A stretch of DNA of 64,000 nucleotides from positions 2,025,001-2,089,000 of the forward strand of contig NC_056539.1 in assembly GCF_910596095.1 (NCBI RefSeq), given 5' to 3'. The DNA comes from Thunnus maccoyii. Lineage: Eukaryota; Chordata; Actinopteri; Scombriformes; Scombridae. The notes under the pieces are model-generated. The model was not told where the DNA came from, ran no database searches, and worked only from the letters and a program-made list of their open reading frames with translations. Of this stretch, positions 1 through 18,011 are shown one piece after another (the first letter of the stretch is position 1; every line of letters begins with the position of its first letter). The position numbers and the translations under genes were made by a program.

Positions 1-7729
<7,729 letters not shown>

Positions 7730-7879
7730 GCCTTGAGTAGCATAAGGCCTGCAGGATGTTAGCGACCCACAGATGACCGATATTCTCTTCGGTTTGTGCA
7801 AAGAAATCTATCCTAATATTTGTTTATCATCTAGCTTGTCTTATGATCAGGTTCATGTTTTTCGTAGAGCCGTGTTAGC

Positions 7880-8150
7880 TTCCACAGGATGAAAACACCT
7901 ACTTCTTCCGGTACTAGCCTTCAAAATAAAACGTGTTAGACTAGCGTAGATAAGAACCAATCATAATGTTTTGTGTACAATAACTTCCGGGTAGAAAACC
8001 CGCGTCACATACACAAAATTTAATGGCGCGGAGCAACTGAAATCCACTGTCAACCATGGATGTATTATAAGAGCTTTTATTATACATCCATGCTCTCAAC
8101 TGAAGAGAAAATGGTTCAGTCTTGTTGTGTATGGGAGTTCCGGGTAACGA
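7880..8150 (-). promoter_or_regulatory. szt2 promoter region with ETS-type sites
   Basis: Three CTTCCGG/TTCCGGG-type ETS sites occur at 7905-7911, 7983-7990 and 8138-8145, upstream of the szt2 start at 7729, with CpG-bearing sequence around them and no TATA box. This suits a broadly expressed housekeeping promoter. The transcription start is inferred to lie near 7800-7900. Confidence 0.5.
8055..8092. repeat. Short palindrome (MITE-like end)
   Basis: CATGGATGTATTATAA at 8055-8070 faces TTATTATACATCCATG at 8077-8092 with one mismatch and a 6-nt loop. Its form suggests a worn MITE terminus. Confidence 0.45.
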
Positions 8151-8359
8151 GAGTCGAGGAGGGTTCGGGTGTTTCAGTGTGTGTGTGTGTGAGTGTGTAA
8201 CTCATCCCCACAGTCTCAGAGTTCAATCCACTCGGTAAAAACTCGTTTTGTGTTCCCTACAACCCCAACCCATAATCTTTTAGATTGGTTGAATGAGGGA
8301 ATAAGCCTTTGAAGACAACATTTTCATTTTGTTTTCTTCTTTTTGATGGTAACAGACAG

Positions 8360-8456
8360 TGTTCACACTTTACTTAAGTAAAATACAAGTAAAAGTCCTT
8401 GATTTGAAATCCTACTTAAGTACAATAGTGGAGTAAATTTACTCAAATGCTGTACT
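8360..8456 (+). repeat. Teleost 'acttaagta' repeat, fragment
   Basis: The text reads ttacttaagtaaaatac, aagtaaaagtcctt, then cctacttaagtac, and is related in reverse orientation to 50815-51040. It is a very common short interspersed repeat of spiny-rayed fishes. It is cut by the LINE at 8457. Confidence 0.55.
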
Positions 8457-9089
8457 TTTTTTTTTTTTTTTCATTTTGAGTATTATTTTTATTAACAGAT
8501 TTTTCATACCAACATATAAACCACACAAAAATCAATGCCCAAAACTTACAAAACCTAAACACACACCATGGGGAGAGGGATAGAAGTAACTGAGAGGTAG
8601 TTCATCTTAACCATGCATCAGGGACACAAAACATCACAACAGTACATATCATATATCATTACATGTGGTTACTTTAAAGCCCATCAAAATTAATATATAT
8701 GGATACAAATACAGTCATTTATGTTGACATTTTAAATGATTGAATCACAGATTCTCCATGTGAGTAACCAAAACAAGTTCATGCAAGCACAGTAGAGTTG
8801 ATGTCTTCCAGTCTTTGAGAGTTTTTTTGCTAGTACCATGCCCATCAATGAAGCTGTTTGGATGTGTGAAGGGAGAGTTAAAGAGTCCTCTGAGCATCCA
8901 AAGAGAACCAAGTCCTTGTCAGGAGAGAGAGAGTCCTGTGGTAAACACCAGCAAAATAAATACATTCTTGACCAGAATGGATGAATTATTGAATAGTCCC
9001 ACAATAAATGCATCAATGTACCATCATTTGATTTACATTTATCACAGATTGGAGACATGGAGGGGTAAAATGTATGTAATATGACCTCA
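8457..9089 (-). mobile_element. L1-like LINE, 3' end with poly(A) tail
   Basis: On the minus strand the element reads from 9089 to a poly(A) tail seen as the T-run at 8457-8471. The frame 8732-9106 encodes PICDKCKSNDGTLMHLLWDY and [12 protein letters not shown], the cysteine-bearing region after the reverse transcriptase in L1-type ORF2. The body ends in the 3' UTR with no RT domain. CTGTAC precedes the T-run and follows the 5' edge, a possible short target duplication. A second copy lies at 29561-30121 with the same 5' boundary. Confidence 0.8.
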
Positions 9090-9850
9090 AGTACTGTACA
9101 ACACAAATTATTTGAGCTCCTTTATATTTCAGTACATATATTGTTCTTTTTACAGAACTACATTTATCTGACAACCATAGTTTAGTTAGTTACATTTCAG
9201 ATTAAGACTTTACATACAACAACATATGCTAAGCTTTTAAAATACAATGCATATTTTATATATTAACCCAGTGATCCCCCTTTTTTTTCAAAATATACAT
9301 TTATTAGAACTTGAAATTAGACCTAATTCTCCAAAACCAATTACAATTATATATCATTATCCATCTTAAAATCAATCTCTGTTATGACTTTTTTAAAACT
9401 AGAAGAGGAAAACATCCCTTTGTGATAGCTGTTTGTGTGTTAATAATCTATTCCATCTGACATCCAATAAATCACTCAAGTACGGCTGATTCAATATAAT
9501 TTTTGCAACACACATAAATTACAATCCAAATTGAAATATTTATGGAGGAATTCATTGCAAGGGTATTTCTCATTCAGAAACTTTAAATCTTTAACGGGTG
9601 ATAAAGACAACACAGGATATGGTTTGTATTTCTTTAATATATTGACAGCACTCATAGTTCTTTAGCCCCTGCTCCTCTGATGATTTGATTATCACATCTC
9701 TCGTCAGTGGATTTGAAGGTATCAGTTGTGAGAGGTGGAAGTAGCTGCAACCCTTGAGTTTGCTCCTTTTACAAGAAGGGACCGCCTTTTCAACAGAGGT
9801 GAAATGTCTAAGTGAAAAGCTCAAATCACATTTCTGAATGAAATTGTCAT
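9090..9850. other. Intergenic, AT-rich, nothing recognised
   Basis: This is low-complexity AT-rich sequence between the LINE and the Tc1-like relic. I see no gene. Confidence 0.6.
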
Positions 9851-10139
9851 ATTATAAAACAGAACCAGTTCCAAGATGACAATGCCCCAATTCATAGGGC
9901 ATGAGGGGTCACTGGATAGTTTGATTAGTATGAAAATGATGTGAATCAGATGCTATGGCCTGCACAGTCACCAGATCTCAACCCAACTAAACACCTATGA
10001 GAGATTTTGGACTGACATGTAAGGCAGCACTCTCCACCACCATCACCAAAACACCAAATGAGGGAATATCTTTTTGAAGAATGGTGTTCATCCCTCCAGA
10101 AGAGTTCAAGAGACTTGTAGAATCAATGCCAAAGCTGAG
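9850..10139 (+). pseudogene. Tc1-like transposase, decayed 3' part
   Basis: The plus strand reads as a worn [14 protein letters not shown] catalytic end of a Tc1/mariner transposase (ccagatctcaacccaa, then gagattttggac), followed by the usual downstream coding stretch. No open frame remains. The part 10052-10089 is duplicated in reverse at 10140-10177. Confidence 0.65.
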
Positions 10140-10177
10140 GAACACCATTCTTCAAAAAGATATTCCCTCATTTGGTG
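10052..10177. repeat. 38-bp perfect inverted repeat within the Tc1 relic
   Basis: Positions 10052-10089 and 10140-10177 are exact reverse complements with a 50-nt spacer. The left arm is native transposase sequence and the right arm is an inverted copy of it, so this is a fold-back duplication rather than a transposon terminus. Confidence 0.85.
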
Positions 10178-10229
10178 GGAATAGGGAAAAGGTTGGGAGG
10201 CAATAATACAGTAACTGTTCTGAACCACC

Positions 10230-10411
10230 CTCCTGTCCAGAAGGTGGCGGTAATGTCCCACAAAGCTGTTTGCTAACCGCCAATAAACAATAAGGACGAA
10301 GAACAGTCTTACGTCATCTTGAGTGCGACGGTGAGCTGTCCTCCCCATGTGTTTACAAGCAGCTGTAACTTGCGTGTGTTTAACGCTCTCTTCTTGCTCC
10401 GCTCGTTTTGA
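10230..10411 (+). promoter_or_regulatory. ddx10 promoter and 5' UTR
   Basis: The segment holds CCAGAAGGTGGCGGTAATG at 10237-10255 and AACCGCC at about 10276-10282, which form an imperfect GGCGGT/ACCGCC inverted pair. This teleost repeat is often seen just upstream of genes. A CRE/ATF-like TTACGTCAT lies at 10309-10317, about 100 bases before the start codon. No TATA box is visible. The first stretch is also a near match to the CTCF core consensus. Confidence 0.5.
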
Positions 10412-11764
10412 ATGATGGAGAAAAAAGGCTCAAACTCCGTAGGTAAGAAACCAAAACCGGCGAAACTCAAAGACCCCTCCGACCCCGTCAAAAACTTCGA
10501 GAAGTGGAAGAAAAAATACAACAAGACCAAAGCTCGAGTGAAGCGACAGAGGGCGCAGACGCAGAGGCCGCAGTGGCAGGTAGAACGCGATGACATCCAG
10601 AGGCTCGTGAGCAGGTACGCAGACATCAACAGCAAGGAAGCCGTAAAGTTTTCAGACTTTCCCATCTCCAAGAAAACCCTGCTGGGGCTACAGGCGGCTC
10701 AGTACAGACAGCCCACCGAGATCCAGAGGCAGACTGTCGGCTTCGCTCTACAGGGGAAGGATGTACTCGGCGCGGCCAAAACCGGCTCCGGGAAGACTTT
10801 AGCTTTCCTTATCCCGGTTCTGGAGTGCCTGTACCGCCAGCAGTGGACCTCCATGGACGGCCTCGGCGCTCTCATCATCTCCCCCACCAGAGAGCTCGCC
10901 TACCAGACCTTCGAAGTCCTCCGCAAAGTGGGGAAGAACCACGAGTTCTCCGCTGGTCTCATCATCGGCGGCAAGGAGCTGAAGAGCGAGGCGGAGAAGA
11001 TCCACCGCACCAACATCGTCATCTGCACCCCGGGCCGCCTGCTGCAGCACATGGACGAAACAGCCGCCTTCCACGCCTCCGACCTCCACATGCTGGTGCT
11101 GGACGAAGCCGACCGCATCCTGGACATGGGCTTCGCGGATACACTCAACGCCATCGTGGAGAACCTCCCCACGTCGCGTCAGACGCTGCTGTTCTCCGCC
11201 ACGCAGACCAAGTCTGTTAAAGACCTGGCTCGGCTCAGCCTGAAAGACCCGGAGTACGTGTGGGTTCATGAGAAGGCCAAGTTCAGCACCCCAGCCACCC
11301 TGGAGCAGAGCTACGTGCTGTGTGAGCTCCATCAGAAGGTTAACATGCTCTACTCGTTCATCAGGAGCCACCTGCAGAAGAAGACCATAGTCTTCTTCGC
11401 CTGCTGCAAGGAGGTACAGTACCTGTTCCGGACCTTTTGCCGCCTCAGACCTGGCATACCGGTCCTTGCCCTGCACGGCAAACAGCAGCAGATGAAGAGG
11501 GTGGAGGTCTACAACGACTTTCTCAGAAAGCAGAACGCTGTGTTGTTCGCCACGGACATCGCCGCCAGAGGCTTGGACTTCCCTGCTGTCAACTGGGTGC
11601 TGCAGTTCGACTGTCCGGAGGACGCAGACACCTACATCCACAGGGTGGGGCGGACAGCCAGGTACAAGGAGGGGGGAGAGGCCCTGCTGCTGCTGCTGCC
11701 CTCGGAGGAGAAGGGCATGGTCGCCCAGCTGCAGGAGAAGAAGGTGCCCATCAATAAGATCCAG
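10412..11764 (+). CDS. ddx10: ddx10 coding exon 1, whole helicase core
   Basis: This 1353-nt exon carries every helicase motif without interruption and ends AAG ATC CAG before GTGAGC. Its GC content is clearly higher than the surrounding intergenic DNA. Confidence 0.96.
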
Positions 11765-14700
11765 GTGAGCCCTCATGTGTCTGTCTGTGTGTGTCATCCA
11801 CAGCATCACACTACAAGTTCACGCAAAGCACTGATCATACACACAGAGATCAGAAAACTCAGTTTATGAAGTTTTATGAAAAATACTGCTGACAGATCTT
11901 GTTTTGATTCGAGAGATTCAAGTATGACTTTACACAGGAAGGAGAAATAACATATGAGAATATGCAGTCTCATCACTTATGAAGCAGTTTTCCTGCCTCA
12001 TTATCTTCTTGCATGGTCACCTCTTTGCTCCTCATTGACAGGTGACTCCACCTCAATTGAAGTCTCAACTCTCAGTCAGCTCTGAGCCACTTGTGAGCTC
12101 TCTTGTGGTGAACTTATGTTGAAATGACACACAGCTGTCCAACAAACATTGAGTAGCCAAGTGTCCAATTACATCTAAGGCTCTGTTCCATTAAAGGTTC
12201 CCAGCAAACCAATACGAGAGCCCTGAAACCTGCACATGTAAATGGAATACAGCCATGATGTTATGTTGGTTATTTTTATCTATTTATTTTCCGCTGCATC
12301 AATTTTGTTTACACTCAAACCCGTGTTATGTACACGTGTGCGTGCCTGTGTTGTTTACATCCAGTCTTCTTCCTTGCCTTTGGATGTATACAACTTTGTT
12401 GTTTGGTACGTTACTACCACCAACTGTCAATCAGTGAAATATCATGAAACCATCAGCATGAATGCGTATGATGCCACCCACCCAGTTTAAATGTATATCC
12501 TTGTGTGTGTACTAGTCAGGGCTTCAGCAATTAATTGAGTAGTCGATCAACAGAACATTGATTGCAATTTTGATAATTGGTTCATCATTTGGAGTTTAAA
12601 GAAAAAAAAAAGAAAGAAAGAAATTCTCTGATTCTAGCTTCTAAAATGTAAATATTTCCTGGTTTATTTAGTCTTTTATTGTATAAAACCCTGTGTTGTA
12701 GCCTCATAGGTTTATGCTAGCACAGGACGACATGACGCAGCACTCGGCGCTCTTGCAGATTAAATCTGATATAACCAGGGAGATAATGTGTCAGGAACAC
12801 ATTAATTATCTTATTTTATGTTGTATATGTGTCATAGTTAATATTCTGTATGTTGTCTATATTTAATATTTGAGTTAATTATCTCTTATTGATTTGTGAA
12901 TTTCTATTAATGTTAGTGCACTTCATGTCATACTAGTCTGAACCTTTGTAATATTTCTTACTTTCACATTCATGTAATAGATTTCCAAGATATTAGTATT
13001 AATTGTGTATCGGGTAATTCACCGGTGCATTTAATTGTTGCATTTAGTGTGTTTGGCCACTAGTGGGCACCATGACTTCACTGTGGAGTATTTTCTCTTT
13101 ATAGTCAGTACATGATTCTATGCCATTAATATATAATGGGGAGCAGATTTTCTTGTTTTTTTTTATGTATTATATTCTTCCCATTGCTTATTTCAGATAA
13201 CACATCACACATGTTGATGTCATCCACAAACAACCTTTAATTAAAGGATTCTGACAGTGTGAATGAATACAATCTTTTAATAATAATTTGATGTCTTAAT
13301 AGCCAGTATGAACAGGAGGAATGATTACAGCGAGGAAAACCTCTTTCTGACTGTTGTTTTAAGGCACACTGGAAAAATTGTGAAGCTTTCCTTTAAAAAG
13401 TTATGGACATTTAAGGTCGTTGGGAAACAATGATCTACAATTTTCACCACTTTTGGACCTTTTATAGACCAAAGACCAGTAGATTAATCAAGAAAATAAT
13501 CAACAGATTAGTTGATAATGAAATGATCATGAGTTGCAGCCCTAGTACTAGTAGAGCAGGAGTGTCAAACAGAATGGGACCCGCTCTTGAAAACAGTCCT
13601 CCGTAGCATAGTGGTCAGAAACTCTGTAAGGTACTTTAACTACAACACAAACACACAGCTGTGAGTATTGTTCACAGCAGCAGAACAGTAGACGACATCT
13701 GTATTGACTGTTATGGTTTGATTGATTCCAGGTGAACCCGGATAAACTGCAGAGTGTTCAGCAGAAGCTGGAGGCCTTCCTGGCCCAGGAGAAGGAGCAG
13801 AAGGAGCGAGCCCAGAGGTGTTTCGTCTCCTACCTGCGCTCTGTCTACCTGATGAAGAACAAAGATGTGTTTGATGTCTTTAAACTGCAGATTCATGAGT
13901 ATGCGGTCTCTCTGGGCCTGGCTTTGGCCCCCAGGGTGCGCTTCTTAAATAAAGCTCAGGCACAGAGAGCTGAGAAAGAAGAGCAACGAGAGGAAGAGCA
14001 GTCTGAGGAGGAGGAGGAGCTGAGGAGCTTCAAGTCTCAGCTGAGAGGAGAGCCTTCTCACCAGGAAAGTCAGAGCTCAGAGTCAGAAGATTCAGCTGAT
14101 GATGAGGAAGAGGAGGATCAGTCCAAGACACTACTCCTAAGCGAGGATGATGATGATGATGATGATGATCTAAAAGACTTGGACCTGTTGACAGTCAAAA
14201 GAAAGGACGTCTTCAATCTGACAGGGGACCAAGAGAGTTCTGAGGAGCCGGATGAGGATGCCCAAAAGAAAACTGAGAAAGAGACAAAGTTCACAGAGGC
14301 CAAAAAAGTCCTCAAGAGAAACTTCCAGGTCAACACCAAAGTGACTTTCAGTGAAAAGGGAGAGGCTGTGCAGCTGTGGCCACCAGTCCAGCGCTCAGCG
14401 ACTGGTAAGGAGAAGGAGGAGGAGGAGGAAGAGGAGGTTTCAGGTATCAACGTGGAGAAGGCCCGGGAGAGGCTGAAACGAGAAGACCAGGAGTTTGACA
14501 AGCAGGAGTACAGCCGCAAGGTGAAGGCCAAACACAGAGAGAAGAGGCTGAAGGCAAAGGCAGCCAGGAGGGAGGCCAGCAAGCAGCATGGACAGAAATC
14601 TGATGAGGAGGAGGAGGATGAGGTGGTGGCATACCTGGCAAATCACAGCGAAGACGAGTTTGACCCTAGCACCCTGCCGGATCCTGATAAACAGCGCTCT

Positions 14701-14913
14701 GAGGAGGAGGAGGATGATGATGGTGGTCATCAAGCCAGGTTAGCTAAACGGCACCACAGCAGTGAAAGCAGCGACGAGGAAGAGGAGGAGCTCCCAGCAG
14801 GGAAGAGGAAGAAAGTGAGGCAGCAGGAAGATGAGCACACAGCCCTGGACACTGGTCTCTCTCTGGCTGAAGACGAGGAGTTAGTCTTGCAGCTGCTGGG
14901 AGGAGGAAGGTAG
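10412..14913 (+). CDS. ddx10: ddx10, DEAD-box ATP-dependent RNA helicase (complete, two coding exons)
   Basis: DDX10 (yeast Dbp4) is a nucleolar helicase for pre-rRNA processing and U14 snoRNA release in small-subunit assembly. Exon 1 (10412-11764, 451 codons) joins exon 2 (13732-14913, 393 codons plus stop) in phase 0 for 844 residues; human is about 875. Motifs run in order: Q motif near 80-108, AAKTGSGKT at 121-129, PTRELA at 158-163, TPGR at 206-209, DEAD at 231-234, SAT at 262-264, IVFFACC near 326, ATDIAARGLDFP near 380, HRVGRTAR at 410-417. The C-terminal half holds RAQRCFVSYLRSVYLM, acidic runs, KAKHREKRLKAKAARRE, DPSTLPDPDK and a final LDTGLSLAEDEELVLQLL, all DDX10 hallmarks. The start is the first of two adjacent ATGs; the second (10415) is equally possible. 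Human DDX10 has many exons, so the single intron is unusual. All helicase motifs are intact. Confidence 0.97.
12517..13544. mobile_element. hAT-type non-autonomous transposon with 8-bp target duplication, internally interrupted
   Basis: The element begins CAGGGCTTCAGCAATTAATT and ends in GAGTTGCAGCCCTA, degenerate inverted termini of the common teleost 'CAGGGCTGCAACTAA' family. GTACTAGT occurs exactly at 12509-12516 and again at 13545-13552, an 8-bp target duplication as expected of hAT. Family-type sequence occupies roughly 12517-12690 and 13410-13544; the middle 700 bases are foreign to the family copy at 34091-34429 and look like a later insertion. Confidence 0.85.
13300..13370 (+). repeat. 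Teleost repeat fragment shared with 48300-48370
   Basis: The phrases aacaggaggaatgattacag and ctgactgttgttttaag occur here and at about 48300-48362, so both are pieces of one interspersed family. Confidence 0.6.
13732..14913 (+). CDS. ddx10: ddx10 coding exon 2, C-terminal region
   Basis: The exon starts after CAG at 13729-13731 with VNPDKLQSVQQKLEAFLAQE and ends at TAG. It includes glutamate and aspartate runs (for example seven aspartates near 14144-14170) and a basic KAKHREKRLKAKAARRE stretch typical of nucleolar helicase tails. Confidence 0.96.
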   Translation: MNPDKLQSVQQKLEAFLAQEKEQKERAQRCFVSYLRSVYLMKNKDVFDVFKLQIHEYAVSLGLALAPRVRFLNKAQAQRAEKEEQREEEQSEEEEELRSFKSQLRGEPSHQESQSSESEDSADDEEEEDQSKTLLLSEDDDDDDDDLKDLDLLTVKRKDVFNLTGDQESSEEPDEDAQKKTEKETKFTEAKKVLKRNFQVNTKVTFSEKGEAVQLWPPVQRSATGKEKEEEEEEEVSGINVEKARERLKREDQEFDKQEYSRKVKAKHREKRLKAKAARREASKQHGQKSDEEEEDEVVAYLANHSEDEFDPSTLPDPDKQRSEEEEDDDGGHQARLAKRHHSSESSDEEEEELPAGKRKKVRQQEDEHTALDTGLSLAEDEELVLQLLGGGR

Positions 14914-14951
14914 AGTTTGGACGTCTACAGACATCATGAACTCATCAGTTA

Positions 14952-14957
14952 AATAAA
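14952..14957 (+). promoter_or_regulatory. ddx10 polyadenylation signal
   Basis: AATAAA lies 39 nt after the ddx10 stop codon. It is the first canonical signal downstream, implying a very short 3' UTR. Confidence 0.65.
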
Positions 14958-17362
14958 ATTCCAACAACAAAGTCAGTATTTAATTCAGGAAATGTCCAAA
15001 CACAGAAGCAGAGTTTTTGTATCTCACAAGAGACGGATAATAAGAATGGGCTGAGATATCCTGACTTTTGGCTTCTTGCTGGATCCTACATTTCCCATAA
15101 TGCAACCAATAGCATCTTTTTATTTTAGATTCTCCCAGCGTGATAAACACCCACATCTTTCAAACTGAACACCACCAGTTTGTAACGCAGAGTTTCTGTT
15201 TAAAAAGTAGCAGCATCCAAACCCAAGCTGAGGAAACCCCCCCAGTGACATCACCATCAGATGACATCATCAGGGTTATATTGTTGACTAAGCTCCTCCA
15301 GAGCCACAGAAGACATTATGCAACACTTCTCACAGGCTGAGCAGTCGGTAGAGTGCCTGATTAATTTACTGTTGTCCCACAATGCAATGCACAACTATTA
15401 TTAAGGAACTACTCACAGGTAGAAACATGTATACAAATTCTATATGTGAACAAACAGCTGTAAAAAGCGGAAAAGTATATCTTTAAGAAAAAAGTGTTTT
15501 CTCTTGCAGGTTTTGAAATATGTGCATATCTTGTTCTTTTCTGTTCTTTAAACAGCAAAATACATTAATTTTATGTATATTAACAGCAACTTGTGATGCA
15601 ATGCAGATACACAAACTATCTTTTCTTACTGTGTAGTGTGGAATTAAGGACACAGCTAGTCAATGGTCACCTACTAAACCAATTGAGAGCCACTGACTAA
15701 TGAAAGTGTCTACTTGTGATCCCTTCTCACAGGCATTCACTCATTGTGAACACCAGATTGTGTCATTAGAAGGCTTTTTAGAGGCCGGAAGTGGTAAACA
15801 TATTCAGAAGGCAAAAATTATATGGAAATAAATGTAATTTTTTGTAAAAGAAATGTTTTGTTGTCTTGTTTGTTTAATCATCATGTTACCCCTCAGATTT
15901 ATCTTGTGACCTTTTGAGGACGCAACTCTCAGGTTTGGAGCCGCTGGTCTGAGGGGTGTTCAGACAAGATTTTACAACTCTGGAAAGTTATTACAGCAGC
16001 AACTGTTTTATGTTTGGTTGTGACAATAGTGAGGCACAAAGGAAAGTCTGTATGATGTTCACTGTGATGGATTTCCTCATTCATGCAACTTTTAAGTGTC
16101 TCATAGTATATGGAAACCTGACAGGGTGGAACAATACAGTAATCAGACATTCAAAGCACTACAGCATACTTGCAAATTGCCTGGTAGTGATGCAAAGGAA
16201 ATGTAGCTTTTAGTCAACTAACTAAAACATGCAAATGCAGTAAAGCTGCTCTAATCAATAATCTTATATCAACAACTGATGACTAATGTGAAAAGGGTCA
16301 CTCACACTCATGTGCCCACAGACCATTATCACCAGACTACACTTCCCTACAGCTGGTTGTAGATTTCTGGTCAACAAACTCCACTTTCATCAATGTCAGT
16401 GTACACAGTGTAATCAGTGTTTCTACCTGTTCTGAATGGCCTCACTGGCTCCCATCTCTCTCTAACAACTCTGTCTTTTGGGTGTCTTTGGAATCTTGAC
16501 ACAGTGAATCGTACAAACTCTTCTTGAAGGTGTTCATGGTGTTGAATTCACAAAAACATCAGAGAGAGGTACTTGTTTAAAGGATGGGAAAAGATCTTGA
16601 GAGAACTTGCACACTTGGCCGATCACTGTGTAAAGTTGGGGTGGTTGTCATATGGTCTCTTTTTGAAGTGTTACAAAAATAGGTCAGATGCAGACCCCTC
16701 CAGTATTCCACATTAGACAAGAACTTTGAGCCATACTGAGGCCTTATTCCAACAGCAGATAGTAATGGCACATTTGGGATGCTAACAGAGGCAGGTGTGT
16801 GTGTCTGCTGCCAAAATCAAACCTGGGATATTTCAGTCACAACACACTGCCCAAATAATCACAGGGTCTAATAATATATACATGGTTTATACACAATAAC
16901 ATGAACACTTATATTTACAAGGTTACATTGAATGCTACTTATGGAAGTTCCTCATATTCAGTTAGTTTTCTTATGAGTGAATTTGAGTGGAAAATAAACG
17001 AAAATATGTTGATAATATTTGCCACCTCTCTTAGTTTTGAACCTAGGTATCAGTAGCACATATGTACATGCAAATTTTGACAGTAGGTCATGTTTTTTTA
17101 TGTGAAGCCTCTAAATGAAAAGATCCTAAATTAAAGCAGCACCCATCATCCTGTGTGCTCACTGAAGTCAGTTTAAAAACTCGTCAAAAACAGGCCAGTT
17201 TTGACCAGTTTTTATTCAACATGAGCATAGTGACATACAAGAATCATTTGACAGCAGAGGCCCATTTAAGCAGTTTAGAGAAAAGGGGAAGAAAAACATT
17301 AAATCTACAAAAACAAAAGAATTATATGAATATATTGTAGGCCCTAAAACCAGCATAGTCCT

Positions 17363-17366
<4 letters not shown>

Positions 17367-17400
<34 letters not shown>
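17367..17400 (+). repeat. (ATC)n microsatellite
   Basis: About eleven perfect ATC units follow one another. Confidence 0.95.
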
Positions 17401-17403
<3 letters not shown>

Positions 17404-17589
17404 GAGATCATGACTCTAGACAACATTAGAATCACTGAGCATTATAAAATCTGAGTAAGAAGGAAGAAAAGAAGAGAAGAAAGAAAATAAATTGTTCTCT
17501 TTTTCTTTGTATCCTAGCTCCTGTCTTAATTCCGTATATAAAAACTGAAATGAAAGGGACTTAGGAGGACCTCAGAGACATAATCCACT

Positions 17590-17690
17590 GTCAGGATTCA
17601 AGAGACTTTATTGCCATTTGCACAGGCACAAGGTACATGCACAGTGGAGTTCTTGTGCGGTTCACTCAGTCAGGTTAAAAAAAAATGAAA
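17590..17690 (-). repeat. LINE 3'-tail-like fragment
   Basis: The phrases caagagactttattgcc, acaaggtacatgcacag and gagttcttgtgcgg match the form of common fish LINE 3' ends. Confidence 0.45.
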
Positions 17691-17946
17691 TGACGATTGT
17701 ATTGTAATGTGTAAGATCATGAAGCTTTATATGGGAATTAGAATAGTTTCGACTTTGCAATTTGATTTCAAAGCAGCTTTTTTATCTGTTTATTTTGACA
17801 CATCACTCAATATCCTTCATAAAATTTGCATATAACAACTGTAAAGTTCATTTGATTTTATACTTTCTGCAGGTAAAATAACCTCTTCATTACCAGCATA
17901 AGTTTTTTTAAGTGCTGAGGAGCGTGAACGGTAAAACGACGCATTT

Positions 17947-17988
17947 GTGCCCTCTGCTGGTGAATTACCATGACCACGTGTATAAATA
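17947..17988 (+). promoter_or_regulatory. taf4b core promoter candidate: CTCF-like motif, E-box and TATA box
   Basis: GTGCCCTCTGCTGG at 17947-17960 is, on the minus strand, a full match to the CTCF core consensus CCASYAGRKGGCRS. CACGTG follows at 17975-17980 and abuts TATAAATA at 17981-17988. A start about 25-30 bases downstream, near 18012, would fit. The assignment to taf4b rests on orientation and on the splice signals at 18180 and 18835. Confidence 0.5.
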
Positions 17989-18011
17989 GTGTTAAACCCT
18001 CTTCGGAAATT

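Larger units (their letters stand above)
11765..13731 (+). other. ddx10 intron
   Basis: This is a canonical GTGAGC-to-CAG intron in phase 0. Much of it (12517-13544) is a hAT-like element split by later sequence. The frame runs open for 35 codons past the donor but resembles nothing there, which supports splicing. Confidence 0.9.
14960..17940. other. ddx10-taf4b intergenic region, repeat fragments only
   Basis: Contents are pieces of known-looking teleost repeats: near 15060-15340 (gagccacagaaga block, related to about 36840) and near 15880-15950 (cctcagatttatcttgtgacc, related to the hAT-type element at 50464-50721). There is also a (ATC)n run and a LINE-tail-like piece, listed separately. 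No gene is supported. Confidence 0.6.

Noticed and set aside
10799..11809. 336-codon minus-strand frame opposite ddx10 exon 1
   Set aside because: It is a shadow of the GC-rich helicase exon; low-complexity peptide with no family resemblance.
17367..17400. Short direct repeats considered as a CRISPR-like array
   Set aside because: Plain (ATC)n microsatellite in a vertebrate genome; no spacers.
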